A DNA stretch of 64,000 nt. Origin: Ricinus communis. Its lineage: Eukaryota > Streptophyta > Magnoliopsida > Malpighiales > Euphorbiaceae. The stretch is from positions 6,250,001-6,314,000 of the forward strand of contig NC_063259.1 of assembly GCF_019578655.1 (NCBI RefSeq), read 5' to 3'. Positions 23,360 through 35,400 of this stretch are shown piece by piece. Numbering within the stretch: position 1 is the first letter of the stretch; each line of letters begins with the position of its first letter. Both the position numbers and the translations under genes were made by a program. A model generated the notes under the pieces. That model made no database searches. It had not been told where the DNA came from and was given only the letters and a program-made list of their open reading frames with translations.

Positions 23360-24754
23360 GGCATTCCACCAAATTAGGCTTAAATCTTTCTCAAGTGATT
23401 AAACCCCTAATTCCTAAGAGGGAGAAGAATCTCTTCTCAAATCCACTCACTTAGGTCATGCAATAAGATTAAGGAACTATTAAACCAATCGATCTATCTC
23501 TAGTATTCCAATCAATCCTTAATTCATGATAGGTGATCAATTCATAAAAGTTATCTCTTATCAGTTTATGAAAAAAGAATATCAACTAATATATCAACTT
23601 ATCAATTGAAATAGATAATTAAGTAATCAAAAGGACAAAACAACTCATAGAAAAGATTAATTGCATTAACTTTGAATTAATCCATATAAAATAAATTAGG
23701 GTTCATCGAAACCCAAATAGTAAGAAAATTAAGTTTATAAACATTATAATAAAGAAATAAAGATTAGGGAAAAAATATCTCAAACTATTTATGGAAGAGT
23801 AGAGATGAAAATCTTCAATCTTGAAAAATAATGAAGAAATTGATGTTCTTTCTTGAGAAATGACCAATCAAAACCCTAAAAATCAAAGGAAAATAAAGTT
23901 TCTAAGTGTTTCTCTCTCTAGAAATAAAAATATGATGGAACTCTCTTAAAATAATCCTAAAAGTTCCTTTAAATAGTGTATTTTTATGATTGACATGGGA
24001 CTACAAGGGCACCACACGGCCGTGTGATGTCCTTAGCTTTTCATACCTTGAATATGTGTCTCTTCCGTTTTTTATTTTGCGGGCTATTTTATGGAATTTT
24101 AGAAATCGAATTGAGGCTTATGTTCTTCATTAATGTTGTATCTCTTGAAGATTAGTTCATTTTAGGATTTGAATCACCTCGATCAGACCTCTATAGCTCT
24201 AGAAAAGGCCCAAACAGTGAGACTGACCCAAATATAAATGGACTGCATAACATCTGATTTCGATCTAAGTTTTATCATCCTTAGAAACCTAATATGAGTT
24301 GATCCATTCATAATAATTCTACCTTAGGAAGTACTCTACAAAGTTGATGAAAACTACTTTTTAATTTTGGACTTGTAAGATTATGAAAAACTACATTGAA
24401 GCTAATGCGATGAAATCTGTGTAACACTGAGACTCGCCCATTTCTTCCACACGGGGAGCACATGGTCGTGTGGGCTTCCTATGCAGGCCGTTCATGTAAT
24501 CTGCCATTTTTTACAACTCACACGGGAAGGCCACACGGCCGTATGGTTTCCCATATCAGACTAAATTTTGGATAAATATACCTTTCCTTTACCCGATTCT
24601 GATGCTTTTCTATTCGATTTAACTCCTTGACATGCATTATCCTTAAAGTGCCTAAAAGAACTGAAAATCAAGCTTGAACAAAAAAATCAAACTCAATTAA
24701 AGGTAAAATTAATATAAAATAAAGGTTAAAAGTAAGTGCCTTTAGCACTTATCA
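23360..24754 (-). repeat. A1 3' LTR, second part
   Basis: Resumes with the target duplication GGCAT and matches the A2 LTR where both are visible. It ends GCACTTATCA at 24754, next to a degenerate PPT (AAATTTTTCACACTTG, minus-strand CAAGTGTGAAAAATTT). It carries CACACGGCCGTGTG-type palindromes at about 24015 and 24530. Confidence 0.85.
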
Positions 24755-27480
24755 AAATTTTTCACACTTGAGCATTTGCTTGTCCTTAAGCAAATTGAAT
24801 AGAATCAAAAATAAACTCTCTCTTCAACAAATAGATTTCAAATAATATTAAGGATAATCATTCATATCATCACAACCTAGAATCATTAGCCAATAATTAA
24901 TCCTTAAATAGAATACCGACATCTAGGGCAATTGATGTGTGCTACTTGTGTTAGCTACAATCCAAGGCAGTGTACCTATCGATGCAGTCTAGCACTAATG
25001 GCGAGTATCAAGGTCGTATTCCTCGGGAAAGTGAAAGCCTAGAGTTAACCCTTTGTTCTTTGTTATATTAACCTAAAATGAGTGATGAATAATTTCTAAA
25101 CTAACTAATAGCTACAAGCTAAGTTCTAAGGGAGATGCAGGAGTAATTGATAACTAAAATAACCAAGACAAGAAAGCAAACCCAAAAGGAACCTAAACTA
25201 GTTGGCAATCAAACAAAAGATAAAGGATTGGTGAGTCTAATTATGCTACCCGTGGACGAATTCTTAACGGAATTCGGTTTCTCTCTCGAGATAACCGAAT
25301 TCCTAAACCTAATAACCTAAAGTTGGAATCTCTTCCTAACGATTGATTCTTAAATTAGCATTAAGCTTTAGTCCGCCTCTATTAAGCTTTGTTAATTCTT
25401 AATCCGGCTAGTTAATTATCCTTATCTCTAAGCGATTATTAACCAGTTCTTGCTATTCAAAATTCCAATTGCCAAATGGACTTCTAGATCACACAAAGCA
25501 ATCTAAACACACAATTCACAACGTCTCATGAATAATGCATTATCTTATTAATACTGAAGGCAAGAAGAATACAAAACTAACCCAAACTATCCAACAATAT
25601 AATACTAAGCCAACATAGTAAAGAAATCCCAATGGATTTAATTAATCTAGCTAATCATGTTGATTATCAAAATCCACAAGAATTCAATTACAACAATGAG
25701 TAAAGGTAGAGAAACCCGATTACACCCTTGGATGAGAGTAAACAACCCCAATTCCTCTTGCTCAATCTTGAATCGATCCTTGTTCCTCTTGCTTAAATTG
25801 AAATCAATCAACAAACCTCACCCAATCTTCAATCTTTGAAGGGAATCCAATTGACACCTTGATCCAAGTCTCATTTTCCCTTGGTTCCAGCTCAGAAAAC
25901 CCTTAGAGAGAGAAATATTAGGGTTTGGGATGTTCTCCCCCGCTCTTCTTTTCTTTTCTCTCTTCTTTCTTTTAATTAATTCCCCCTGTCGCCAGCCAAC
26001 ACGGCCGTGTTGACGCCCGTGTTTCCAACACGGGCTGGTGTTTATTCCCGTGTTACTTTCTGTGGCCGTGCTCCCTAAGAACTTTCTTTTCTTTGATGTT
26101 TGATATACCCAACACGGCCGTGTTGGTGACCGTGTTGGGAACACGGCCAGTGTTGAAATCAACACGGCCATGTTCAGCTTCCTCATGCGCATACTTAGCT
26201 TGTTTCGGCAGATTTGACGTCCAATTATGCTCCAATTCTTCCCTTTATCATTCTTTGACTTCTTTTGGACCTAATGCACACAAACAGACGCATAAGGTGA
26301 GTGTTGGGACCAATTCACATCCAAATGTCCATAAAATCATTCTTAAAAACCTCATTTAGATGTGTATATTTTACGCACATCAACAATCTCATAATAAGAA
26401 GCACAAAAGATTACAATATTGACATCTAAAGTTAAGGGAATGAGCATTCCTTCCAAACAACCAAAACTTTTGAAGAAAATAGAGGTAAGAATTTCCCCCT
26501 TGAGCACAAAACAAATTCTCATGAAGCGCAATTACTTATGTCTCTTTTCTTTCTCAGAGATCTACGCATATTCAAAATTGTCATGTTAGCATTTTGATGC
26601 GAGTGCAGACATTGGTGATGCCAACCCTCGGTTACATAACTAGAGTCATAAATCCAAATAACTACTCATATTCTCAGTTTTTCTTTAATTTATTTCTTTT
26701 CATATCGAACTCTTTTGAGAATAGCAGAATAGAGCAAGAAACTCTTAGCATTGTATTTTTTTACTTTTGTTTTTTTTAACATCTCAAAAGAATAAGAGAG
26801 TACACAAGGGTACTGGATGTATCTACTCAACAAAATTAAGGGAAATTTAAAAATTTAATGCTCATAAACATAAGTTAAGTTTCAAGATATAAAAATAATG
26901 CAACACTATGAATCAAAAATCCTAATATGGATACTAAGTTTAATTCACAATTAAAAGCCAAATCAACTAAATCACAATTCAATAAATAACTAACCAAATT
27001 AATTATCTTGAACATACAAATTTGAGAGAGAAAAAGTCATAACAAGTAATTAATTAAACTCAATAATCATATAAGAAATCAATCATAAATAGGCAAAAGA
27101 CAATAAAAACCCCTCCCCCACACTTAATCGACACATTGTCCCTAATATGTTTGACATATAATGTATAATAAAACAAAAGGAGGAAGAGACTTCCATGAAC
27201 TGAATGATTTCCATTTCTTTCTAAATCCAAAATTCATTCCAATTCACGAGTGATCTGTTTATCTATCAAATAGCTAAGAATAAAAGTAAAGGTTATAGCA
27301 TATACAGTCATCTAATAATAGAAGAATATAAAAACACCAAAAATAGAAAACCGCAAATATCCTAATTAAGTATAATAAAATAAAAGACATAGAAACAAAC
27401 CAAAATAAAAGTCCAGCTCAAATGCTAGAACAAAATGGAGGTTCAGTCCTCCTTACCACCATCTCCACCAACCTGCATCA
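24755..27480 (-). other. A1 3' untranslated region, holding a solo LTR
   Basis: The A1 part is 24755-24932 and 26383-27480. No gene. A conserved block starting near 26590 (GCATTTTGATGCGAGTGCAG) recurs in A2 at 53328. The hairpin plus polypurine-like motif is at 27110-27150 in degraded form. Pol sequence that should lie above 27480 is deleted. Confidence 0.6.
24933..26382 (-). repeat. Solo LTR of the C/D/E family
   Basis: Complete LTR from TGATGTGTGCTACTTG to TTACGCACATCA, closest to the C and D LTRs. Neither PBS nor PPT adjoins it, and A1 sequence lies on both sides. Flanks GCAAT (24928-24932) and ACAAT (26383-26387) match at four of five bases. This is the product expected from recombination between two LTRs of one element. 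It contains the palindrome cluster at 25995-26180. Confidence 0.85.
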
Positions 27481-28345
27481 AGGCGCTTAATCATCTCCAC
27501 CAAAAATGCATGTTCTAAATGAGATGGGAACTACTTAAGCTTCAATGTTGGTGGGTATTTAATAGGAGGCTTTATTCTTTCTTTCTTGGGCATCTCAATA
27601 GCTTCAAATGTCAACTTCTTTATTGATTTCTCAGCTTTTAGATAGGTTAACTAAGGATCTTTAGCAACAATAAATGAAATAAAATTGACAGTTTCATGCT
27701 CTATCATATCATCACTAGAATCCATATCATCAAGTGCAAGTGGGTGTTCATGCCATTGGGGGTATGAAAGTTCATTTGTTCATCCCCTACCCTAAGAATG
27801 AGATTACCATCATGAAAATCAATGATGGCCCTAGCAGTAGAAAGAAAGGGTCTACCAAGGATAAGAGAAACAATAACATCAACATCAACATCAACATCCT
27901 CATCCATATCCATGCTCACAAAATCCATAGGAAAAATAAACTCTTGAACCTTTATCAACACATCTTCAACGATACCCTTAGGGTATATAATAGATTTATT
28001 AGCTAGTTGAACACTCATGAGTATTGGTTTAGGATTTCTTAGTCCAAGTTTTAACACTAGCGCTAGCCCCTAAATCAACCAATGCATTATCAATATTTAG
28101 ATTACCAGTAGAATAAGGAATAGTGAAACTCCTTGAGTCTTTTAGCATTTTTTGTAATTGCCTTTGAATGATTGCTGAGCTCTTCTCTTACAATTGCGCC
28201 ATCAACACTTCCTCAAGCATCCTCTTGTTAGAGAGGAGTTCCTTTAAGAACTTCGCATACTTAGGCATCTGTGATAGAGCTTCCATAAAAGGTTTGTTAA
28301 TATACAATTATTCAAAGAGTTCCATAAACTCACCAAATTGTGTAT
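27481..28345 (-). pseudogene. A1 protease and adjoining gag-pol linkers, partial
   Basis: Minus-strand ORF 27704-28057 has VQLANKSIIYPKGIVEDVLIKV, EFIFPMDFVSMDMD and ILGRPFLSTARAIID, matching the A2 protease at 61154-61810. The active-site region above 28057 is frame-broken. The start of the linker before RT (PKKERIKPPIKYPPTLKLK) is at 27500-27590 and then ends. An AACATC hexamer expansion adds Asp-Val pairs inside the protease. The upstream end is cut by F at 28345. Confidence 0.8.
27873..27903. repeat. Hexanucleotide expansion (ATCAAC)n in the protease
   Basis: About four copies of ATCAAC or near variants. On the coding strand they give repeated Asp-Val before VSLILGRPFL. A2 at the same place has no such expansion. 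Confidence 0.8.
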
Positions 28346-29671
28346 TGATGGGCTACTTATGCAACCTACACTTAAGGCAGTGAACCCATCGATGCGGTCT
28401 AGCACTATTAAGTATCAAGGTCGTATCCCTAGAGATTGTTATGTTATTTAATCTGAAATAAGGTGTGAGAAGTCTAAATTAATTAACTAATGCTTATGAA
28501 TGCAAATAAAGGAACAACAACAACTGACAATCGAAAGACAACCGTAACAAAGAAGCAAACCCAAAGGAGACCTAAGTGATGGAATTCTAAGGTTGATTTT
28601 ATAAACTGCCAATCTTGCTACCCGTACCTAAATCCTGAATCGAACTTCGCTCCTCTCTCGAGCTTACTGAGTTCCTAAATCTGCACTAACCTAATGGAAT
28701 CTCTTCCTATCATATTATTACAGATTAGCATTAAGCGTGATTTAGAACTATTAAGAGTTGTTAATTCTTAATCCGGCGAGTGAATTAACCTTATCTCTAA
28801 GTGTTAACTACCAGTTCTTACCATTTAATTTCCAGTTGTAAAAAGCATTTCTCAATGTCAAGAAATAACCCAAAACACAATTAAATTAACGTCTCAATTT
28901 AATTGAATCAAATTTTATTACTAAATAATAAAAAGATTACAAAAATGGCAGATAAAAATCCAATAATTAAACACAATCCATCAACAAAGGTGAACCCCAA
29001 TGGGTTCGGCAGTCCTAGCTACTCATAATGAAAGAAACAAATACAAAAGGAAATAAATAACAGAAAAGAAAATGAAACATATAACCGCTCTTCTATCGAA
29101 TCGGAGTGGGAATGTCGCAAGTGCCAATTCTGAAACCAGCCTCAAGTATGGATCTCGGATGTCTCGGTCAATCGTCTAGAAACTTCAATCTTCGCTTGAA
29201 TCCTCCAAATCAATCCTTTGAACTAACGTTGGTCTCCCAAAATGTCAAGAACAGAGGTGCAGAAGTGAAGGGTCGCGCGCGTAGAGAAGTCCAGAAATCA
29301 AAAGCGGAACCCCGTCTCATTTTGCATGCGCGTATTTATAGACAGAACTGCCTTCGTCGTGCCATGGCCCGTGCAATGGGCACCAACCTCCATGAAATGC
29401 AAAATTTCCAAAATTGTCCAAGGGAGGTTGTGCAAAAGCCTCAAAACTGTGTGCCAACAAGGAATCGACTCCGATAAGCATCTAATACGCGTAAATCATC
29501 CAAATAGCTTGGTTTCTGCCCGTAAATCAATCAATCTCTATCGAGGAGTCCAAAAACCTGAAAAACTCAGAAACATACCACAGTGAGATCAAACAGGAAT
29601 AAATATGACTCAAATACGCGAATAAATGACTGATAAACAGTCAATAAACATTCATAGAATCATCTACATCA
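28346..29671 (-). repeat. F 3' LTR
   Basis: 1326 bp. The inner end shares AAGGCAGTG...CCATCGATGC.GTCTAGCACTA with C and D LTRs. A GC-rich, partly self-complementary stretch lies at 29350-29390, where the other LTRs have their palindrome cluster. ORFs inside it are not coding. Confidence 0.8.
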
Positions 29672-29686
29672 AACTACCCCACACTT
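29672..29686 (-). other. F polypurine tract
   Basis: Minus strand CAAGTGTGGGGTAGTT next to TGATGTAGATG, the same type as in E, C and D. Confidence 0.75.
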
Positions 29687-31582
29687 GAGAGTTTGGTTGT
29701 CCTCAAGCATTCAACAACTCTCTCCTCAAACAGAAACCAAATGACTCAATCAAATACATTGTAGAAGGTTAACTCAAAACAAGTCTCGAAACTCCGTGAC
29801 GAATTTCCTTAAAACCCCCAAATCACTAAATCCTTAAGACAAAGAACAAAGTTAATAAAGCTGCTAAAATTAAAATGATAAACTATCTAAACTGAGAATT
29901 TGAGAACCATGCCTTACAAGAAATCACTCGAAACACACAAGTGTATATAGGTGAGAAGAATATTGCCAAGCTCTCAGCCCAAAAGTACAGAAAAAAGTGC
30001 TTACCATAGGCTTGCTTATAGATTTGATCTCCACTACTGTGAAATAGTCAATAATCATGATCAACGGGTCTTGAGCCAGGTTAAAATAGGGTTAATGGTA
30101 GGGTACGGAGAATATGGAAAGTAAGCTGAAAGTTGCTGGAAAATTATGCAGGTAATGCAAGAATATAGCCAAGGATCAAAAACTGTACCAAAATTAAACA
30201 CTAAGTTGTTCTAATAATAAGATGATGCTCGAACTAAACCCTTATTCTAAAATTAATTAATTATTTTTTTTTTACTTTTCTTTTACTCATGCAACAACAA
30301 AACACAGGATGAAGTAATACAATGCCCAATGAAAGTAGTAAAATGATATGTATCATTTGGATTAAAGGGAGCATCTATGAAAAATCTAGTAACTTATTAA
30401 ATATATGCAAATTGATCCAAAATGAAATACAGCATAAACGCACATTATTTCCAGCAATAATGGTAGAAAGAATGGTGGAATGAATAGAAGTGGTAAAATG
30501 AGTGTCAGATGTAATTTATAATGAAAGAAAAAGGCTAAGGCTCAAAATGGGTTCACTAAGGGAAAAATCGGGTTAGGCTTTTGGCCAAATTGTGTAATAC
30601 CTAAGTGCCCAAATCATCTCATGGCTATCAACAATTCATGTAATCTTAAAAGTCATCACAAAGCAAATTCTAAAAATAAAAATTTTGCACAATGCTCACT
30701 AATAAAAAATAGAATGGAGCATAAAGCCTCACCCTTGAGTGGGATAAAATTGCATGAATTCTCAAACCAAAGTTTAAACAATCAAACAATCTAATACGCA
30801 TCAAAATTAACAGTGTTCTATATCCAAGATAAAGTGAAATGAAAGGATTAAGGAAAAACACCAATTTTACCTGGCTTGATTGAAACTAAGAGATTCGTTC
30901 ATTGCCTTCTTCCCACAAAGATTCGATACAAGCAATAAAGGTCCATTCAAAAGAAAGAAAATCATCAACTAGTCGATTAAAACAAAACTCAAGATAAGGA
31001 CAGTAATAATGAACGGACACAATCAATAAGGGAAATTAAAATAAGATAAAAACAACAAAGACAAAATTGGTACCTGCACAAATCTACGGTACCTACCCCA
31101 CACTTGTGAAAAACACTATCCTCAATGTGAACAAGGTAGGCACTCAAAAATAAAAGGAATAAAATATATAAAATGAAGCTAATTATGGGAGTCCATAAAA
31201 GAAATTGGAAAACTAAGAGAAAAACAAGACAAAAAAAAGAGATAAAAACTAGAAAGTCTACTAGATACTGCCCTTGATGTGTACTCTAACACTTCAAAAT
31301 ATGTTAGTCCTCAAAATTACGTACGAGCATCAAGTAGGCTAACTCCTGCAAAACCCAAGAATAAACACATCCCAAGCAACATCTAGTAAAAGGTTCAATA
31401 AGATAACATCTCCTCAAAATCAAACATACTAAAAACAGACTGAAATATCTAACTAAAAAAAATAAATAACTACATAAAAAAAATGTCCAAAAATTCAAAA
31501 AGCAAAATTAGATTCGGAAATGCCTCCCGAAGGCACTTCTTTTTGTTCGAGTCCTCTAGCTGGACTCTGCAGCAGCATTCCT

Positions 31583-31897
31583 GTTTCTTCCAGACGAGGA
31601 GCACATGGCCGTGTGGGCTTCCTGTATGGACCCTTCATGCAATCTGCCATTTTTCACAACTCACATGGGAAGGCCACACGGCCTTGTGGCTTCCCATGTT
31701 AGACTGAACTTTGGATAAATATGCCTTTCCTTTGCTTGATTCTCATGCTTTTTGGTTCGATTTAACTCCTTGACATGTATTATCCTTAAAGTCCCTAAAA
31801 GAACTAAAAATCAAGCTTGAACAAAAAAGTCAAACTCGATTGAGGGTAAAATTAATATAAAATAAAGCTCAAAAGTAAGTGCCTTTAACACTTATCA
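31583..31897 (-). repeat. A1 5' LTR remnant
   Basis: From about 31580 the sequence matches 24445-24754 of the A1 3' LTR, including CGTGTGGGCTTCCT and the end ACTTATCA. It is not followed by a PPT, so it is the outer end of the 5' LTR. Confidence 0.8.
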
Positions 31898-33390
31898 ACC
31901 GGCTTCCTTTAATTGGGATCTATGGCTCTCGCATATTTATATAATTAGATGGACATTATTGTATGAGGCAGTAAGAGGATCTATGGTTTCTAGCACGTGA
32001 TCCATGTAAGTTGTGCACTAACTTCTTTTTCCATAATTTCTTTTATAAAAGAGTGAATGTTAATTCTTGTTCTGCAGGTTTAGGCCTTGGAGATTGGGCT
32101 TCTGGTGGCCTCACAACCCATCTGCACCTTGTGGGCTTTTCCTTGCTTAAGTGACTGGGGCTCGAACAGGACTGTTACCTCAGAGTTGGCTTAGGTGCAC
32201 GTACACCACATATGGATCAATAGATTGACATGGGATATGGTAAATACAATTCATTAGTCATATTCATGCATCATTTATATCGTCACTTACCTTTTCTGGT
32301 TTGTAGATTCGAGGTGATTGGCTGGGGGAGCATAGCTAGTGGGAGCCCTATATGCTGTCCATGGCTGACCTTGAGTAGAGGAGGATCCTACTGATCGAAC
32401 ATGCCTGTCGGGCTTGGTACTTAGGAGAGAGGATCTATGGCTAGGAGCAAGGCCCTAATAAGCATCGAGTCCCATTATCCCCTCCTATTTCCATGTTCTG
32501 GACAACAGATCTTGCTAGGGAGGGGTTAGCGGAGTGCTTGACGGGCTATGACAAGTCCGAGGACCTCACCATCTGATCCCAACTGACGGAATACACTTCG
32601 TTAATCCTTCAGCTATTAGGGGCCATGCTTCTAGGCGATGATGCTGTTGCTCATGTATTTTCTTATATTCACTTAGAATTCCCCTTTCGTCATGTCCCGC
32701 TTTCTTAATCATTTATTTACATTTCATCCACTAGGCTCTACTGCTCGTGACGTGACTGAGGGACGATCCACCCGATGCTCCAGGCCTTCCACATCACAGG
32801 CTCTTCCGCTAGTGTAGCCTCTAAGGCAACCCCTACGGCCATGTTTGATGTGGTTCCGGGGAGTCTTTAATTCCCTCCAGACCTGATCGTCTCATATTGG
32901 AGTCCATATGGTTTGATGGAGCACCAGCTTGCTATGGAGCAATGCCTCCATTTGGAGTTCACTCCGAGTACTTGCACTCGTGTAATTTACTTTTCTCTCA
33001 TGTGTTTTCTTGAAATGTTAGTAACATATTTATGCGAATACAGGTTTAGAGGGATAAGTTTGAGCACGTATATCAATTGGTCGATGCTATAAGGAGGCAG
33101 TTCTTTATCCTTAGCGAGGACTAGCGGTTAAGAAAATGATTTATGTATGATAATATGTATACATGTATGCATGTATGAAATGCACTAACTAATCTCCTTT
33201 TAAGTTTTTATCAAAAGGACAATGAGGGCTTGCAAGGGCAACTGGAGCACTGGTAGCGTTAGATTGACATTTAGTAATGTCAAATCGATACGCTGACCCT
33301 TCAGCTATCGGTCTTGTAGACCCAAGAAATGGATACCGACTTGGATGACGAGATGAGGGGTTCGAGAGAGAACTCCGGCTTTTGATTCTT
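31898..33390 (+). pseudogene. Antisense gene 1 of Tat element G1, intron-containing, unrecognised
   Basis: Runs opposite to G1 pol. Coding-like stretches with few stops are separated by short segments that look like plant introns: 32006-32077 (GTAAGT...TGCAG), 32240-32306, 32655-32734 and 32982-33043, all GT...AG and 62-80 bases. A further 3' splice site is at 33217. Readable pieces include RPWRLGFWWPHNPSAPCG and EHACRAWYLGERIYG. Stops show decay. I do not recognise the product; a plant-mobile-domain-like captured host protein is possible. The 5' end is probably in 1-1420, beyond A1. Confidence 0.45.
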
Positions 33391-33653
33391 CTTTTGCATT
33401 TTCTTTTTATTATTTCTTGTAGAACAAAACTCTTATAGACTTTTGACTTTTGAAGATATAAAATGTGATTTTAGCTTTTGAATTACCTCTACTTTGTTCA
33501 TTTTCCTCATTATTGCATTTGCATGAGCTTGTGTGCACTAAAAATCAATTGAGTGCTTGAGAAATTGCTAAAACTAGCAAAAGTTGCATTGGGAAGGCCA
33601 TAGTGTTGGTCAGCTCTGCGGTTGCAACGTCCGATTCGGACACTGATTTAGGT

Positions 33654-33668
33654 CCTATATATACTATG
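33654..33668 (+). promoter_or_regulatory. TATA-like box before antisense gene 2
   Basis: CCTATATATACTATG lies about 55 bases upstream of the gene's ATG at about 33720. The G2 copy has a related CCTATACATACCCATATG on its minus strand near 43150. Low confidence. Confidence 0.35.
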
Positions 33669-33719
33669 AGCTCTCTTTACTTTCTCATACACGATTTCAC
33701 ACTTCAAAAGTCAAAAAAT

Positions 33720-35045
33720 ATGTCTCAAAAAAGCGCCAAATGCCTACAAACTCTTCTTAAAATTCTAACTGGCAATGATTGGATCAAACTTGGAAATTCC
33801 ATCTTTCCTCTTTCAAGGCTATGGAACACACCAAACTTGATTATGGGTTCCTCCACTTTGCTGTCAACTTTTGGTGCCCAAGGGACCGTGTCTTCAGATT
33901 CAATGGATAAGAATTGTACCATATGGTTGAAGAATTTTCTGCTATTTTTGGTGTTCCCATGGAATCTACACATTCCATTGCCTTGCTAAAACTCAATGAG
34001 CCTTTTCTTGGCAAACTAGTGGAGTTATTTGACATACCCCCAGCTGAGGTACTTTCCCATTCTGTTGGCGAGTTTATTAACCTTCATTGATCTCTTACTG
34101 TGAGAAAAAGGAGAAGGGCACACCTACTTGGATTTGGATGCTGGGCTTTTGCCTTTATTGCCTAATCTCCGATGATTTCTCCTTAAGGAGGAGATATCAA
34201 AACTGCTGGTATTATTGAATAAATGGAGCATGAAGCAGACCCAATTTTAGTCATCTTGGCTGAAACCATCACTATGTTAGACATGTATAAAACCCATCAA
34301 TTATTTGGTGGTAGCCTTATTCTCCTACAGGTACACAGCTAAACCTCTTTGTTTTTATTTTTTGTCTTAACTTTTACCTAAGCCGCTCTTTCGGGTTTTT
34401 AACTTAGTACACTTTATTTTTTCTTGAGCCGCCCTTTTGGGTTTTCAACTTAGCTTCATTTTTCTCTCTTTTATTCTTCTCTTTTCTCTATCTTTTCCGT
34501 TTTATAGATTTACTTGCAGAAGAAGCTTCAAATATTGACCATCCCGAGGGATATTGATAAATACGAGCCGAAGAACGTGCAAACTCGATCTGTTGTTAAC
34601 CAACGAGGTCATGATGGCTGGATTTCCTAGATAAAAGTCATTCCACAGAAATTCATTCGCTGCACTAGTCCTTGGTGGAGAATCGGACATGTCACACTCA
34701 TGGTGTAAAGTGATTGCGTACCCTTACTAGGACTACGAGCATCCACCTTTTACACACCTTTGAGACTTTACCACCAGTATGGGCAGAAGCAAAGATTCTT
34801 GGAATTCCCACTTGAACTCGAAGGCTTCCTACTTAGACAAGATTTAGAGATTGTGGCCCCGCCGAGACGTAGAACAAAACTTTAACTTCAAGAGGGATCT
34901 GACCATCGGTGACAACTTCAAGGCTTGGGTTCAGCTTCAGATTTCTACTTCTCCTGGCTTTGCCTGATTCAAAAGGACTCAAGAACTAGCTGCTCTATTT
35001 AAGGATGAAGATGAATATGCGAAGAGGATGAGAAGATATAAATTA
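33720..35045 (+). pseudogene. Antisense gene 2 of G1, DUF7745-like plant repeat protein
   Basis: Starts near MSQKSAKCLQTLLKILTGND. A first exon with the DRVFRFNG...EEFSAIFGVP-type pattern (frame broken) leads to a region reading like WMLGFCLYCLISDD and ADPILVILAETITMLD. An intron at 34331-34507 (CAG/GTACAC...TTATAG) follows, then YLQKKLQILTIPRDID and the GLRASTFYTPL region. The pattern agrees with what I recall of the DUF7745 family common in plant repeats. Function unknown. The same gene with the intron at the same place lies on the minus strand at 41640-43100. Several frameshifts make it a pseudogene. Confidence 0.6.
34331..34507 (+). other. Intron of antisense gene 2 with internal minisatellite
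   Basis: GT...AG boundaries are conserved with 42242-42487 (minus strand). It contains two copies of a unit with GCCGCYCTTTYGGGTTTTCAACTTAG; the other intron has three related copies. Confidence 0.6.
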
Positions 35046-35400
35046 TGCTTCTTTTTAGATCTCATTTATTTTGCTTAGGACTTTTAGCTTTGTCTTCTTT
35101 CAGTTAGTGTGTAAAAGGTAAACAAACATACATATGTTTAATAATAATTCTAAAATTTTTTATTCATTTAACGAAAGTGCAAATGGGTACACTTTGATTG
35201 CTCATAATATAACACCTGTTATCAGCCAGCTTTTTTAGATTTTCTAGCTGATTATTTTCTGTCTTTTGCCTTGATTCTACCTTACCAGCATTTTCATGTT
35301 TTTAGATTAGTAGGGTATTTTTTCTATTATGTATTCTTATTTTTTATTTTACATAGTATTTCTTGAGATGATCTATGTTGATTGGCTAAGCGAACTTGTT
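35046..35400 (-). other. G1 3' untranslated region
   Basis: No gene. It is the inverted counterpart of 41340-41650 in G2 and is related to 52690-53030 in G3. Includes a conserved GTACACTTTGATTGCTC-like segment. Confidence 0.6.

Larger units (their letters stand above)
28346..31580 (-). mobile_element. F: truncated Athila-like element
   Basis: The 3' LTR (28346-29671) runs from TGATGGGCTACTTATG to ATCTACATCA and is related to, but distinct from, the C/D/E LTRs. It is followed by a PPT and 1.9 kb of 3' internal sequence. A hairpin/PPT-like motif lies at 31090-31136. A segment near 31520-31570 (TGCCTCCCGAAGGCACTTC ... CTAGCTGGACTC) matches D at 58240-58290. The 5' part with gag, PBS and 5' LTR is gone; near 31575-31583 the sequence switches to an A1 LTR end. 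Confidence 0.75.
1421..31897 (-). mobile_element. A1: Athila-like Ty3/gypsy element, decayed, host of B, solo LTR and F
   Basis: The plus-strand LTR ends are TGATGCGCGC at 1421 and ACTTATCA at 24754 and 31897. The flanks ACCGA and ACCGG match at four of five bases and are a likely target site duplication. What remains is a 3' LTR split by B, a 3' untranslated region, a protease with some gag, and the outer end of the 5' LTR. RT, RNase H and integrase are missing: the linker that normally precedes RT stops near 27480 and 3' untranslated sequence follows. The same LTR family begins at 63595 (A2). Confidence 0.75.

Noticed and set aside
29106..29477. 123-residue ORF in the F LTR
   Set aside because: It lies wholly inside an LTR, has no recognisable motif, and the related LTRs have no matching frame.
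29672..31500. Possible host gene between the F LTR and the A1 remnant
   Set aside because: No frame with motifs; the stretch matches the layout of an Athila 3' untranslated region, including the PPT and hairpin motif.
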